64,000 nt of DNA from Microbulbifer variabilis (GTDB lineage: Bacteria; Pseudomonadota; Gammaproteobacteria; Pseudomonadales; Cellvibrionaceae): the NCBI RefSeq assembly GCF_023716485.1, contig NZ_CP092418.1, positions 1,843,001 through 1,907,000 on the forward strand, read 5' to 3'. A program made the position numbers and the translations under genes. The notes under the pieces are model-generated. The model made no database searches. It was not told where the DNA came from and was given only the letters and a program-made list of their open reading frames with translations. Position 1 is the first letter of the stretch; each line of letters starts with the position of its first letter. This document shows positions 1 to 7,697 of this stretch, one piece after another.

Positions 1-699
1 GATCAATCTCCACATTATAAAAGCGGTTTTGGTTCCCTTGCTGCATTTTGTCATCCTTGTCAGATATAACATGCAACGAGAGTACGATTAACGATATACC
101 CTGGCGTAGAGTGAAATGGTTCCCAATGCGTTATGGTGTGGCTTTGTGCTCTTTTGATTTTTTTAGGAATGGATGAAAGTGAAAAAATATTTTATGATGA
201 AAGGAAAGGTAGTATTTACAAGTTGTGGGGAAAAGTAACATCGGAGTTTGCAGTATCCGGGGTTGAATTTTGATTTTTGTAGATATTTAGGGAATATATG
301 TGGGCTCAAAGGCATTGACCTGCTAGCCGGTAGCCAAATACTTTAATTCATCGTTCTATGGTGGCTCGTTGTTAATGATGAAGCTTGACATTTTTACTAA
401 ATGTCAATGATTTAATGCTTCTTGGTTAGGTGGAATTAATCGTTGGTTGATCTCTACTTAAACCTTTCTTTTTTAAGAGGCGTTCTATGAGGCAAGCTAT
501 CTTGAAATGATTGTCTGGGAGAGGAGCTGATAAAAGTTAGTAGCCGCTTAAAATCAAGTTGATGCAGCTATCAGAGGAGTAATGTTTGCCCATATTCCTA
601 GGAGTCAATCCTTTGGTGCTTTATGCTCTTTAGCTGTGATTTATAAGTAGGACGATTCTAAAAAATGAAAGAGAATGTTCACTTTAGAGAATAGTTGTT
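1..699. other. AT-rich stretch with no recognisable gene
   Basis: No open frame with a convincing start or recognisable product is visible on either strand. The stretch is AT-rich, runs up to the left end of an insertion sequence, and may be intergenic or decayed accessory DNA. Confidence 0.5.
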
Positions 700-766
700 A
701 GAGGCTGTTTCATAACTTGAAATCGGTTATTCTCACGCAATTACATAGAAAAAAAGTTCAGCAATA

Positions 767-1545
767 GTGAGCCGATTCAAGTCAGAGTTAACCAATGATC
801 AATGGAAATTGATCGAACCATGTCTTCCTGAATTAAAACGAGGAAAGGGAGGCCCAAAACCCATTGATAATCGGGCTTGTTTTGAAGGCATCCTGTGGGT
901 TTTGCGTTCTGGAGCGCGATGGAAAGATCTTCCTTCACACTATCCATCACCGAGTACATGTTGGAGAAGGCTTCAGTTTTGGGAAGAGCAAGGAGCTTGG
1001 CTACATGCATGGAGAAGATTCCTGGAGCTATTGGATCAACAGTCTTTGCTTAACTGGGAGGAAGTCTTTTCTGATGGTAGCTTTGCACCAGCAAAAAAGG
1101 GGGCTTCGAAGTCGGGAAAACCAAGCGGGGCAAGGGTTCAAAGAGGATGGTGGTGGTCGATGGCGAAGGTATTCCACTGGGAGGCACCATTACTTCGGCC
1201 TCACCAGCAGAAGTAAAGTTATTACATCCATTGCTTGATGTTACGTATAAAAATACAAAGATTCATCGCTTAGTTTATGATAAAGCGGCGGACTCTGATC
1301 CTCTTAGAGATAGTCTGTTGAGTCGTGGAATCGACCTTATCTGTCCACACAGGATAAATAGGGAAAAAGCCTCAAGGCAGGATGGTAGAAAGCTCAGAAG
1401 GTATACTCGCCGTTGGAAAGTTGAGCGGACTTTTGCGTGGTTGGGAAATTACCGCCGTTTGGTTGTTAGATGGGAGCGATATTTGTCCACTTATCGTGCT
1501 TTTTTCTATATTGCATGCATGTTAATTACGTTAAATAAGTTATGA
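767..1545 (+). CDS. IS5-family transposase made by -1 frameshift (ORF1+ORF2)
   Basis: DDE transposase that cuts and joins the ends of its own element. The first frame starts at a GTG (767) and runs to 1216; the second runs through 1147-1545. The N-terminal part carries the DUF4096-type domain (ending in the GARWKDLP region) and the first catalytic Asp in SDGSFAP. After the shift the protein continues GGFEVGKTKRGKGSKR, then VVVDGEGIPLGG, the second Asp region VYDKAADSD, and the Glu in VERTFAWLGNYRR. The frames join at the A-AAA-AAG heptamer at 1093-1099, giving a full-length product of about 260 residues as usual for this group. Two separate ORFs is therefore the wrong reading. That this is programmed recoding, not a sequencing error, is inference from the exact heptamer. 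Confidence 0.85.
1093..1099 (+). other. A-AAA-AAG slippery heptamer for -1 frameshift
   Basis: In the ORF1 frame the codons read gcA-AAA-AAG. Slipping back one base gives a continuous transposase reading frame. This is a canonical bacterial -1 frameshift heptamer and is common in IS transposases. Confidence 0.8.
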
Positions 1546-1556
1546 AACAGCTTCTA

Positions 1557-2063
1557 GTTTATTGGGTGAGGGGTGGCATTCAAGAGTTGAATGCACATGC
1601 CGCACGCCCTTCTATCATTCTATGGGAAGAGAAGTCTATATAGGTGTTTGAGGCTACTTTTCTCCCTATCTTCTTTGCGGTACAGACTTTACTTTACAGC
1701 TTATGAGGATGCTCTACTTGTCTTTATTTGATTAAAAGAGGTAAATAGAAAGTAAGAGTTTAAAAATTTATTTTTGAATTGTGATGTAATTCACTTGCTG
1801 TGTAAGTGAATTACATTGATGTGTAGAGTTTAAGTCTTAAAAATTGGCTCCATGTAGGATCGCAATAGTGCTTGTGGGGAATTATTTCTCTAAGAATTTA
1901 GTGGTTTTTTCTTAGAGGTGTCAGTGTTTTTAATAAATTTTGGTTTTGAAGCTGGCTAAAAACTATTTTGTAATTAGGAGGGTGGTTGTCTGGATATGAT
2001 AGGTGGCACTGTATGGTAATGTTTGATGTAAGTGCGCCCAGCGGATGGCCAGGCGCTATTTTC
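1557..2063. other. Intergenic stretch, nothing recognised
   Basis: About 500 bp of AT-rich DNA between the insertion sequence and the 3' end of the DUF805 gene. No gene, strong hairpin or repeat was recognised. Confidence 0.45.
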
Positions 2064-2480
2064 CTACTGAGTGTCAGGTCTGTTGTACAAGGTGTCTTCA
2101 GGTTCTAGCAACTTTTCGCTGTTTGAATTCCTGGCTGCATTGGGGGCAAAAAATAACTCTGCGCAAACCCATATTGCTCCAATGCCTGGTATGGCAACGA
2201 TCAACATACGACGGGGTAGCCCAGAACTGCGAAGGCGTTTGCTGCATACTGTTAGCGAAACCCAGATTATGCTTAGCTGAACCGGGATACTGACTACCGC
2301 CATAAATATTTCTGCAGTTTTCCAAATTCCATCGCTGAAATTAAAATTGCCATATTCCAATATTAGCCCAGTAATAAACTGAATGCAGAGCACCGGTATT
2401 ATAAAAAGCAGCCAGAACTGTCGCCGCGTTACGTTACCATCAAAGTTGAAATAAAAATCCAGATAGTCTTGATCCCTCAT
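2064..2480 (-). CDS. DUF805 family small membrane protein
   Basis: A 138-residue inner-membrane protein. The N-terminus has the DUF805 (YhaH-type) pattern: a short polar start, then FNFDGNVTRRQFW leading into the first membrane helix, with further helices at about 45-75 and 95-115, and a polar C-terminal tail. The function of the family is not established. The ATG follows a GAGGA ribosome binding site. It lies 28 bp downstream of the lytic transglycosylase gene on the same strand and may be cotranscribed with it. Confidence 0.75.
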   Translation of the reverse strand: MRDQDYLDFYFNFDGNVTRRQFWLLFIIPVLCIQFITGLILEYGNFNFSDGIWKTAEIFMAVVSIPVQLSIIWVSLTVCSKRLRSSGLPRRMLIVAIPGIGAIWVCAELFFAPNAARNSNSEKLLEPEDTLYNRPDTQ

Positions 2481-2508
2481 GAGTATTTCCTCATCTGATT
2501 GTCAGAGC

Positions 2509-3975
2509 TTATATGGTGTGGTTCCGAGGTGATGTATTATCATCGGGAATTGCTTCACTGTTTTTCTTAAGGCTCTCAAGCCGGGATCGATAATCGGCTT
2601 CTCTCTGAAATATTTTGCGAACATAATGGCGGGTTTCTGTGCCGCGGCAATAGCCATATTTTACCTCTGGACTATTGTAGAACTCTGCTTTTTGCAAGAG
2701 TACGATGTAATCTTCAACTCCTTTGCTGTTGGTGGTTGAGAACCATTGATTAGGGTTCATCCCATCCTGCAGAGCTAGTCGGCGGGCATCTAAGACGTGT
2801 CCTGCACCTGCGTTATAGGAAGCAAAAGTAAAGGCCATGGCATCCCGTTTCGGTAAATTCATCCAACGTTGATATTGATTCAGATTGTACTTGGAGCCAC
2901 CTTGGATATTTTGTGCCGGGTTAAAGTTATCTTTTACTCCCATTTCATTGGCAGTTTCAGGCATTAACTGCATTAGCCCCTGTGCCCCGGCGCGGGATAT
3001 GGCATTAGGCCTAAAGTTGGATTCTGTAGATGCTTGTGCGGCAAGCCATACCCAATCGAAAGGTTCAATTGCATAGCGTTTAAAGAGCTTGTCCCAGGGG
3101 CTTAGCGTATTATTGGGTAGGATATATTCTTGTTGGTAGCCTATTCTTAGCTTGTTCAGTTGGCTCAGAAATTTCTGAAGTATTGTCTGTGCCTCTGCAC
3201 TTTTCAGCCAACTGTTGAGGTCGTCGAGGAGAGAGGTATCATTATCCTTAGTTAAAGCAAAAGCAACCTTTCGATTTTCCCCAAATACTAGCGAAGTATC
3301 TAAGTTATTTCTGTAACCATTACTTCCATTCACGATATGTTCATCGGCGATAGTGAAATCTATTTCCCCCATGCTAACGGCATCAATGAGCTCAAGAATT
3401 GATACTGCTTTATCCGCAAAGCCAATTCTGATTGCTTTCATGTTTTTTGAGTTTCCGGGATAGGTCAGGGGAATTTCTTGAGATAGTGCTTTCTCCTCTA
3501 TCTCATCAAGATAGACGCTATCTTGATGAATAGTGAGCGTTTTTCCTTTTAGATCCTTGAATACTGCTACAGCTTTTTTTTTTCGCTGTACGAGCACCTC
3601 CCGTGTTTCAAATAATGTGTGACTAAACGTTATTTGTTTTTCCCGTTTGCGGGTGTGAGTAAGATCTGCAGCTGCTATGTCTACATTTCCTTCTTTCACT
3701 AAAGTTAAAATTTTGTTAATCGATGACGCTTTTTTGAATTCAATATTTACGCCCAGGTGCTCTGCATAAGCTTGTAGTAAATCGCATTCCAGCCCGGCAG
3801 GCTGACCACGATGATAATAACAGCCCACTCCATCCATTCGTGTGGCTACAGTTAACGTATCTATTGCCAGGATACTGTTGAGTCGATTCTTCGGGATCTT
3901 GCAGGCATAGATAATGACTCCTGAGAGGATCATTGCTGAAAGAAGGAAAATCCAACTTTTATTGAATGACTTCAT
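2509..3975 (-). CDS. mltF: MltF-type membrane-bound lytic murein transglycosylase
   Basis: Predicted to cleave the MurNAc-GlcNAc bond of peptidoglycan with 1,6-anhydro ends. The 488 residues begin with a signal or anchor segment (about 8-25), followed by a solute-binding-protein family 3 domain (about 40-270) and a C-terminal SLT domain (about 300-440). The SLT motifs are present: the catalytic Glu in QASTESNFRP, then GAQGLMQLMP and the ASYNAGAG loop. The order matches E. coli MltF (518 aa), where the N-terminal domain regulates activity. The start has an AAGGAG site. It is divergent from the seven-gene small-protein operon, with only about 150 bp between, so shared promoter control is possible. 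Confidence 0.85.
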   Translation of the reverse strand: MKSFNKSWIFLLSAMILSGVIIYACKIPKNRLNSILAIDTLTVATRMDGVGCYYHRGQPAGLECDLLQAYAEHLGVNIEFKKASSINKILTLVKEGNVDIAAADLTHTRKREKQITFSHTLFETREVLVQRKKKAVAVFKDLKGKTLTIHQDSVYLDEIEEKALSQEIPLTYPGNSKNMKAIRIGFADKAVSILELIDAVSMGEIDFTIADEHIVNGSNGYRNNLDTSLVFGENRKVAFALTKDNDTSLLDDLNSWLKSAEAQTILQKFLSQLNKLRIGYQQEYILPNNTLSPWDKLFKRYAIEPFDWVWLAAQASTESNFRPNAISRAGAQGLMQLMPETANEMGVKDNFNPAQNIQGGSKYNLNQYQRWMNLPKRDAMAFTFASYNAGAGHVLDARRLALQDGMNPNQWFSTTNSKGVEDYIVLLQKAEFYNSPEVKYGYCRGTETRHYVRKIFQREADYRSRLESLKKNSEAIPDDNTSPRNHTI

Positions 3976-4124
3976 GATAGCTCCTTGACTTGGTTTAAAT
4001 CTTGGAGCCTATCGATGTCTCGCTAAGCCAAAAGGAGGAAGCAATTCCCGATTAACTGGTTATAAATCGCGGTTTAGAGTGATCGGGCTACATACCTAGC
4101 AACCCTCTAAGAGAAGGAAAAAAC

Positions 4125-4439
4125 ATGTCTGATGAAACTGATAGCAACTTGGAAGGAATTGATCCCTCGCCTTACCGGGATCGGCTCGACCCCAAAGTAT
4201 CTGATGAAACCACTTCAAGTGCTGCAAAAAGCCTAAATCTAGATGGATTGCGCGATCTGTCTGCACTTTCCAAATTACAGGTACGTGAATTTACTCATAC
4301 CAGTTCTACCCAGATGCAGGCCACATCCAATGCCATGACACAAATGGCTGCGGCTGGCGCCACTGCGGTAAATGCTATTTTGGGTAATGGTAGTAAAGGG
4401 GAGGGGCAGAAAGATACTGCACAGCTATCTAATCGCTGA
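4125..4439 (+). CDS. Small unknown protein, first of three paralogues
   Basis: A soluble 104-residue protein with no signal peptide or membrane segment, whose product I do not recognise. It shares a conserved core with the next two genes: DPKVSD near residue 24, then LNLDGLRDLSALSKLQVREF and a Q/N/A/M-rich helix with TQMQATSNAMTQMAAAGA. A polar tail of about 20 residues is unique to this copy. The pattern (xDPKVSD, a central helix, an A/Q/N-rich C-terminal helix) faintly recalls RebB R-body proteins, but the diagnostic RebB motifs are absent. AGAAGGA precedes the ATG. It heads a run of seven short genes, all on the + strand. Confidence 0.7.
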   Translation: MSDETDSNLEGIDPSPYRDRLDPKVSDETTSSAAKSLNLDGLRDLSALSKLQVREFTHTSSTQMQATSNAMTQMAAAGATAVNAILGNGSKGEGQKDTAQLSNR

Positions 4440-4538
4440 TGGAGAAAAGTTTCCCGATTATCAGTGATTGGGATTTTCCGTACAGTGATATAGCCCAATA
4501 ACTGGGTTGATTAATTAACTGATTGAAAGGAAAAAATT

Positions 4539-4808
4539 ATGTCTGATGAAACCAATACTGTAGACGGTATTCAACCTTCCCCTTATCGCGATCGTGTTGA
4601 CCCTAAAGTCTCTGACCAGACAACCAGTTCTTCAGCACAAAGCCTGAATCTGGATGGTCTACGTGACCTGTCTGCGCTTTCCAAGCTGCAGGTTCGTGAG
4701 TTTACTCACACAGGTGCAACACAAATGCAAGCAACCTCCAATGCTATGACGCAAATGGCGGCGGCAGGTGCAAAGGCCGTAAATTACATCATGGATGGCG
4801 GTAAGTAA
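4539..4808 (+). CDS. Small unknown protein, second paralogue
   Basis: An 89-residue soluble protein nearly identical in its core to the gene before it, including SPYRDR, DPKVSD, the LNLDGLRDLSALSKLQVREF block and TQMQATSNAMTQMAAAGA. It ends soon after the last helix (NYIMDGGK). GAAAGGA sits at normal spacing before the ATG. Strong conservation between adjacent copies, with differing ends, indicates tandem duplication under selection. A self-assembling structural protein is one possibility (inference). It is followed by a strong hairpin at 4823-4850. Confidence 0.7.
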   Translation: MSDETNTVDGIQPSPYRDRVDPKVSDQTTSSSAQSLNLDGLRDLSALSKLQVREFTHTGATQMQATSNAMTQMAAAGAKAVNYIMDGGK

Positions 4809-4822
4809 GGTTTTTGACCTTC

Positions 4823-4850
4823 AAGGGGTAGCGGTTTATCGCTACCCCTT
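4823..4850 (+). promoter_or_regulatory. Intercistronic hairpin inside the small-gene operon
   Basis: AAGGGGTAGCG (4823-4833) pairs with CGCTACCCCTT (4840-4850), a perfect 11-bp stem with a 6-nt loop. No T-run follows, so it is more likely an mRNA processing or stability element or a leaky attenuator than a full terminator. It separates the first two small genes from the other five. Confidence 0.6.
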
Positions 4851-4867
4851 AATAAAAGGAGCAAGTT

Positions 4868-5092
4868 ATGAGAGATACTTTCCGAGATCGCCTGGCGACT
4901 AAAGTGGTTGATCAGATGGCAACTTCTTCAGCACTTAGCCTTCATCTAGATGGTCTGCGCGATTTGTCTGCACTATCTAAACTACAAGTACGTGAATTTA
5001 CCCATACCGGCGCAACTCAAATGCAGGCAACAGCAAATTCAATCCTGCAAATGTCGGCAGTTGGGGCGCGCACATTTAGAGATACCTTCTAA
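4868..5092 (+). CDS. Small unknown protein, third paralogue
   Basis: A 74-residue protein with the same core as the two upstream paralogues (LHLDGLRDLSALSKLQVREF, then THTGATQMQAT) but a shortened N-terminus, with FRDRLATKVVDQ in place of DPKVSD. The C-terminal helix has drifted to NSILQMSAVGAR. AAAAGGAG precedes the ATG. It is the most divergent of the three copies, which suggests division of labour more than simple dosage. Confidence 0.7.
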   Translation: MRDTFRDRLATKVVDQMATSSALSLHLDGLRDLSALSKLQVREFTHTGATQMQATANSILQMSAVGARTFRDTF

Positions 5093-5116
5093 TTTACTGT
5101 CTGAAAGGATGAACAG

Positions 5117-5314
5117 ATGGCAAAGGATGATGATACACCAACGCTTAGGGAGCTCTCCGCAGGGAAGGGGAGGCTGATTGATGTGATGTCTAGTGCTTAC
5201 TTGCAGCGTTCCATCAATAGCGCTGTGGAAACTACGCTGCAAGATCAAGTCAATGCACGCAACCAGCGTATGTTGTTGATGACTAAGCAGCTAAATAAAA
5301 TAGTTGATTTGTAA
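5117..5314 (+). CDS. Small unknown protein of the tiny-gene operon
   Basis: A 65-residue soluble protein, not recognised. The N-terminus is charged (MAKDDDTPTLREL) and the rest is one long helix ending in VNARNQRMLLMTKQLNKIVDL. The organisation (helix with Q/N-rich C-terminal half) is like the three paralogues upstream, but they do not align clearly. GAAAGGA precedes the ATG, and the gene lies 24 bp after its neighbour. Confidence 0.65.
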   Translation: MAKDDDTPTLRELSAGKGRLIDVMSSAYLQRSINSAVETTLQDQVNARNQRMLLMTKQLNKIVDL

Positions 5315-5357
5315 TTTTATGAAAGACGAGGGGGGGGCGGCAAAAGAAGGGAAGCGT

Positions 5358-5570
5358 ATGTCTTCCTCTTTTTTAGTTCAAAGTGCAGCCGATCATGTAA
5401 GGGATACAGCCTTGCAAACCTCTACAGTTGCCGGGAAAGCTTTTCAGAAATGGTTGACCCAACCATTCAACCTCATCTTCCTGCTGATAATCATCGTTGC
5501 ACATATACAGTTGATCGTGGCTGTGATTCAGAGTTTCTTGATGCTGTTGCTTTCAATGTTTATGCGTTAA
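5358..5570 (+). CDS. Small single-helix membrane protein of the tiny-gene operon
   Basis: A 70-residue protein. A soluble helix (about 1-35, with SAADHVRDTALQTSTVAGKAF) leads into a hydrophobic segment from about residue 37 to the end (FNLIFLLIIIVAHIQLIVAV onward). It is the only clear membrane protein of the run and could anchor a complex made by its neighbours. I chose the ATG at 5358 because AGAAGGGA lies just upstream; in-frame starts at 5304 and 5319 lack such a site. Function unknown. Confidence 0.6.
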   Translation: MSSSFLVQSAADHVRDTALQTSTVAGKAFQKWLTQPFNLIFLLIIIVAHIQLIVAVIQSFLMLLLSMFMR

Positions 5571-5582
5571 GGATTTCAACTT

Positions 5583-5819
5583 ATGCCTAATACAAAACCT
5601 ACAAGAGAAAGTTACCTCCCTCCGGATTTTGAAGAGCAGCTGGATAAACTGATTAGCAGTCAAGGCACCGATGTTGACTTGGGTGAAGAGCTACAGCAGT
5701 CAATCATGGCTATCTGTCGAGAAGTTAACGATGCATTGACAAAATCCTTTTCGGATATATCAACTACAGGCTTTGAGATGGATGACCAAATAAAGGGGCA
5801 AGGTGAAAATAATGAGTAA
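5583..5819 (+). CDS. Small acidic unknown protein of the tiny-gene operon
   Basis: A 78-residue soluble acidic protein, not recognised. It has a polar start (MPNTKPTRESYLPPDFEEQ) and one amphipathic helix containing EELQQSIMAICREVNDAL. AAGGATTTCA precedes the ATG. Its 3' end overlaps the start of the next gene by 8 bp, so the two are probably translationally coupled. Confidence 0.6.
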   Translation: MPNTKPTRESYLPPDFEEQLDKLISSQGTDVDLGEELQQSIMAICREVNDALTKSFSDISTTGFEMDDQIKGQGENNE

Positions 5820-6117
5820 TCAGACTAAAAATACTTTTCAGCCGGATGTGAGTAATATTTCCAAGCAAATTGTGAGAAACGCGGTAGAGCTACAAGGAAT
5901 TCACATTTTACAAGGAAAATCTGACTCGTTAAGGGATGAAAGACTTAGCAATATCATGTTAAAAAATAGTGTGATGATGAAGTGGCTTCAGAATCCATCC
6001 AATACCAGCTATAAGGAAGTATTAAGTGGTATAGGTGTCAACTCACTAAAAGACGATGTCAGAGAAGCTTATCAGTATGCTCTTGAAATGGTCCATCAAA
6101 AGAGTGATAAAAGTTAA
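5812..6117 (+). CDS. Unknown protein, last gene of the tiny-gene operon
   Basis: A soluble helical protein of 101 residues from the ATG at 5812 (an in-frame GTG lies at 5803). An AGGTGA site precedes the ATG. The segment PDVSNISKQIVRNAVELQGI recalls the start of the paralogue core, so a distant relationship to the earlier genes is possible but not demonstrated. The rest is a mixed helical region ending in a basic tail. No signal peptide. It closes the operon; remnants of an NAD-salvage gene follow. Confidence 0.6.
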   Translation: MSNQTKNTFQPDVSNISKQIVRNAVELQGIHILQGKSDSLRDERLSNIMLKNSVMMKWLQNPSNTSYKEVLSGIGVNSLKDDVREAYQYALEMVHQKSDKS

Positions 6118-6215
6118 CATAGCGCTCCAGCTGACCTTTAGTGACTAGAGGGCAATAACTCGTGGGATTTCCTGGAGAGACCGGGGAGAGAAAATACAGC
6201 AAGGAGCTTGCTGCA

Positions 6216-6266
6216 ATGCAGCCAGATTATGATTTTGCGGTTTTTATCGGCCGCTTCCAGCCATTT
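6216..6266 (+). pseudogene. 5' remnant of nadM-type NMN adenylyltransferase gene
   Basis: The frame from an ATG reads MQPDYDFAVFIGRFQPF and then loses similarity. IGRFQPFH is the N-terminal nucleotidyltransferase signature of NadM (bifunctional NMN adenylyltransferase/Nudix). The His that should follow is replaced by GCDL, so the gene is cut after about 17 codons. AGTGACTA at 6140-6147, upstream, also occurs in the palindrome before nrtR on the other strand. With the nadV-like 3' end at 7698-7853 on the same strand, this looks like the left edge of a disrupted NAD-salvage operon. Short, but the motif is very specific. Confidence 0.5.
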
Positions 6267-6617
6267 GGCTGTGATTTAAGGTCGCTTACAAGAAACCAAA
6301 TTTTTATGTATTGAGATAATTCTAGTTCTCTAGAAAAAATTTTCAGAAATTTAGATGAGCGACGATTGATTGGATAGAGGGCTTGGTTAATCTGTTTTTC
6401 TACACCGCTCGTTAACGGCTTCTCCAATACTTAATCTATTCACCATGAAATAAATGTATATGTAATCAAGCTAAGGATTAAGATACAAAGTAAATGCCAA
6501 GAGTATACAAAAAGGAGAAACATAAAGACAAAAAACCTTTCTGGTTAGCCCTAGACTTCTGCTAGCTATGTCAATGTAGCTTATTGAACACTCTGTAATT
6601 TTTTAAGATAGGAATTA

Positions 6618-7376
6618 ATGATGCCAGTAACACAACTTAGCCAATTACCTAATGCTCGCGCAATTTGGAGTGCAATAGATCAGTACAATATTTATGTGGT
6701 CGCCACAATGAGCGATGCTTTCGCACAAATACCGGACACTGGAGCCGACTTTCAAATGCCACCTCCGATACTTATGTATCATGAAGGAGACATGTGTGCA
6801 CTTCTCATAATGGGAGAAAGGCATGGCGCACAATCTCAGGATATAAGAGCAGCTGCAAAAAATACTGCAACTGCAATTTTAAATATTCCCGACACGATGA
6901 TAGCAGTTGAAGAACCTATTGAAGTTAATGATAGACTCTATTCCAATGGTGGGGCCCAGAAACAATTATCATTAATTGGTGATCAAAACCTACTTACATA
7001 CGACCCCTCTTTGAGAGGTGCAATTAGCGCCGAGCTTGCTGATCAAGGCTATCGTCTAAATACTGATGCTCAGCCCTATCGTTTTTCTGCAGAACAAGGA
7101 AGGCGTTATGATCCTAGATATGGACAAAATGGAAATGCACCATTGATAAACAACCAAATGGCCACTTCTTTAAGCACCTATGCTAACACGGGGGCACTTA
7201 TAGCTTATCCAGTTGGACCCGACCATCTAAGGTTTGGGCCCGATGCCTACGTCAGAAATGAGAATGAAACTTTACAAGGTCAACTCCTAGCAAAAAATTG
7301 GACGGTACTTGAAATTTCAGAACCTCCTCGTGGCGGTAACGGTAACGGTAACGGTAACGGTAACGCTCAAAATTGA
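6618..7376 (+). CDS. Unknown protein with GERHG motif (possible TIKI/TraB/EreA-like fold)
   Basis: A 252-residue protein without a clear signal peptide. ALLIMGERHG near residue 65, VEEP near residue 95 and YPVGPDHL near residue 200 are spaced like the three motifs of the erythromycin esterase/ChaN/TraB-TIKI superfamily (GExH, an acidic residue, and a late G-x-x-H-L). That superfamily contains metal-dependent hydrolases and heme-binding proteins; no substrate can be named. The C-terminus is a run of Gly-Asn dipeptides from a DNA tandem repeat. It sits inside a disrupted NAD-salvage locus next to an IS481 relic, so horizontal arrival is likely. The superfamily call is inference from three short motifs. 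Confidence 0.45.
   Translation: MMPVTQLSQLPNARAIWSAIDQYNIYVVATMSDAFAQIPDTGADFQMPPPILMYHEGDMCALLIMGERHGAQSQDIRAAAKNTATAILNIPDTMIAVEEPIEVNDRLYSNGGAQKQLSLIGDQNLLTYDPSLRGAISAELADQGYRLNTDAQPYRFSAEQGRRYDPRYGQNGNAPLINNQMATSLSTYANTGALIAYPVGPDHLRFGPDAYVRNENETLQGQLLAKNWTVLEISEPPRGGNGNGNGNGNAQN
7335..7364 (+). repeat. Five tandem copies of GGTAAC
   Basis: GGTAAC is repeated five times without change at the 3' end of the GERHG-motif gene, encoding alternating Gly-Asn. A change in copy number keeps frame (6 bp unit), so the tail length may vary between strains. Confidence 0.9.
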
Positions 7377-7421
7377 CAGATAAATAAACATATCAAATTA
7401 TTAATCTGTTGTAGTTCAGAC

Positions 7422-7697
7422 TTGATCTGACAGTCACCGGTTTTTCAGAAGGTGCTCTGTCAGGTCAAATTCAGTTTACGAGCTCCTCCTTCCAGATACT
7501 TTTACCCTCTTCAAGGGTTGCTATCGGTGTGCGACCATAACACTTTTTACCCTGATGAGTTCGATCATTATTGTAATATATGAGCCATTCGTCCAGATCC
7601 TTTTGTAGGTCTTCTATTGATCCATAGATCTTTCGTCGCAATGATGGTTGGTAGAACTCTTGTAATATAGTTTTATGGAAGCACTCACGATGGCCAG
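7422..7697 (-). pseudogene. 3' relic of an IS481-type transposase
   Basis: The minus strand from about 7697 to the TGA at 7471-7473 encodes the end of an integrase-core transposase: CFHKTILQEFYQP, then YGSIEDLQKDLDEWL, YYNNDRTHQGK and YGRTPIATLEEGK. This is the C-terminal signature of IS481-like elements. The N-terminal catalytic half is gone and the part near 7690 is already degraded. TTGATCTGACAG (7422-7433) and its near inverse (7457-7468) lie beyond the stop and may belong to the element end. Confidence 0.75.

Larger units (their letters stand above)
701..1554 (+). mobile_element. IS5-family insertion sequence (IS427-like group)
   Basis: The element is about 854 bp. Its ends are near-perfect 18-bp inverted repeats: GAGGCTGTTTCATAACTT at 701-718 and, on the other strand, GAAGCTGTTTCATAACTT at 1537-1554, with one mismatch. 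A TA dinucleotide lies outside each end (699-700 and 1555-1556), consistent with the short TA-type target duplication of this group. It carries one transposase split over two frames. Both ends, the slippery site and the DDE residues are present, so the copy looks intact and may be active. No second copy was noticed in the window. Confidence 0.9.

Noticed and set aside
4125..5092. Calling the three paralogues RebB R-body proteins
   Set aside because: Length and the start of the core fit loosely, but the RebB motif around the central helix is absent; kept only as a weak resemblance.
4125..6117. A prophage fragment as explanation for the cluster of tiny genes
   Set aside because: No capsid, tail, integrase or lysis motif is present, and the lytic transglycosylase next door has MltF architecture, not that of a phage endolysin.
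6227..6427. Minus-strand 66-codon frame over the nadM remnant
   Set aside because: It is the antisense of the remnant and has no product of its own.
7335..7364. CRISPR-like repeat
   Set aside because: A 6-bp unit repeated without spacers inside a coding region is a microsatellite, not a CRISPR. No CRISPR array was seen anywhere in the window.
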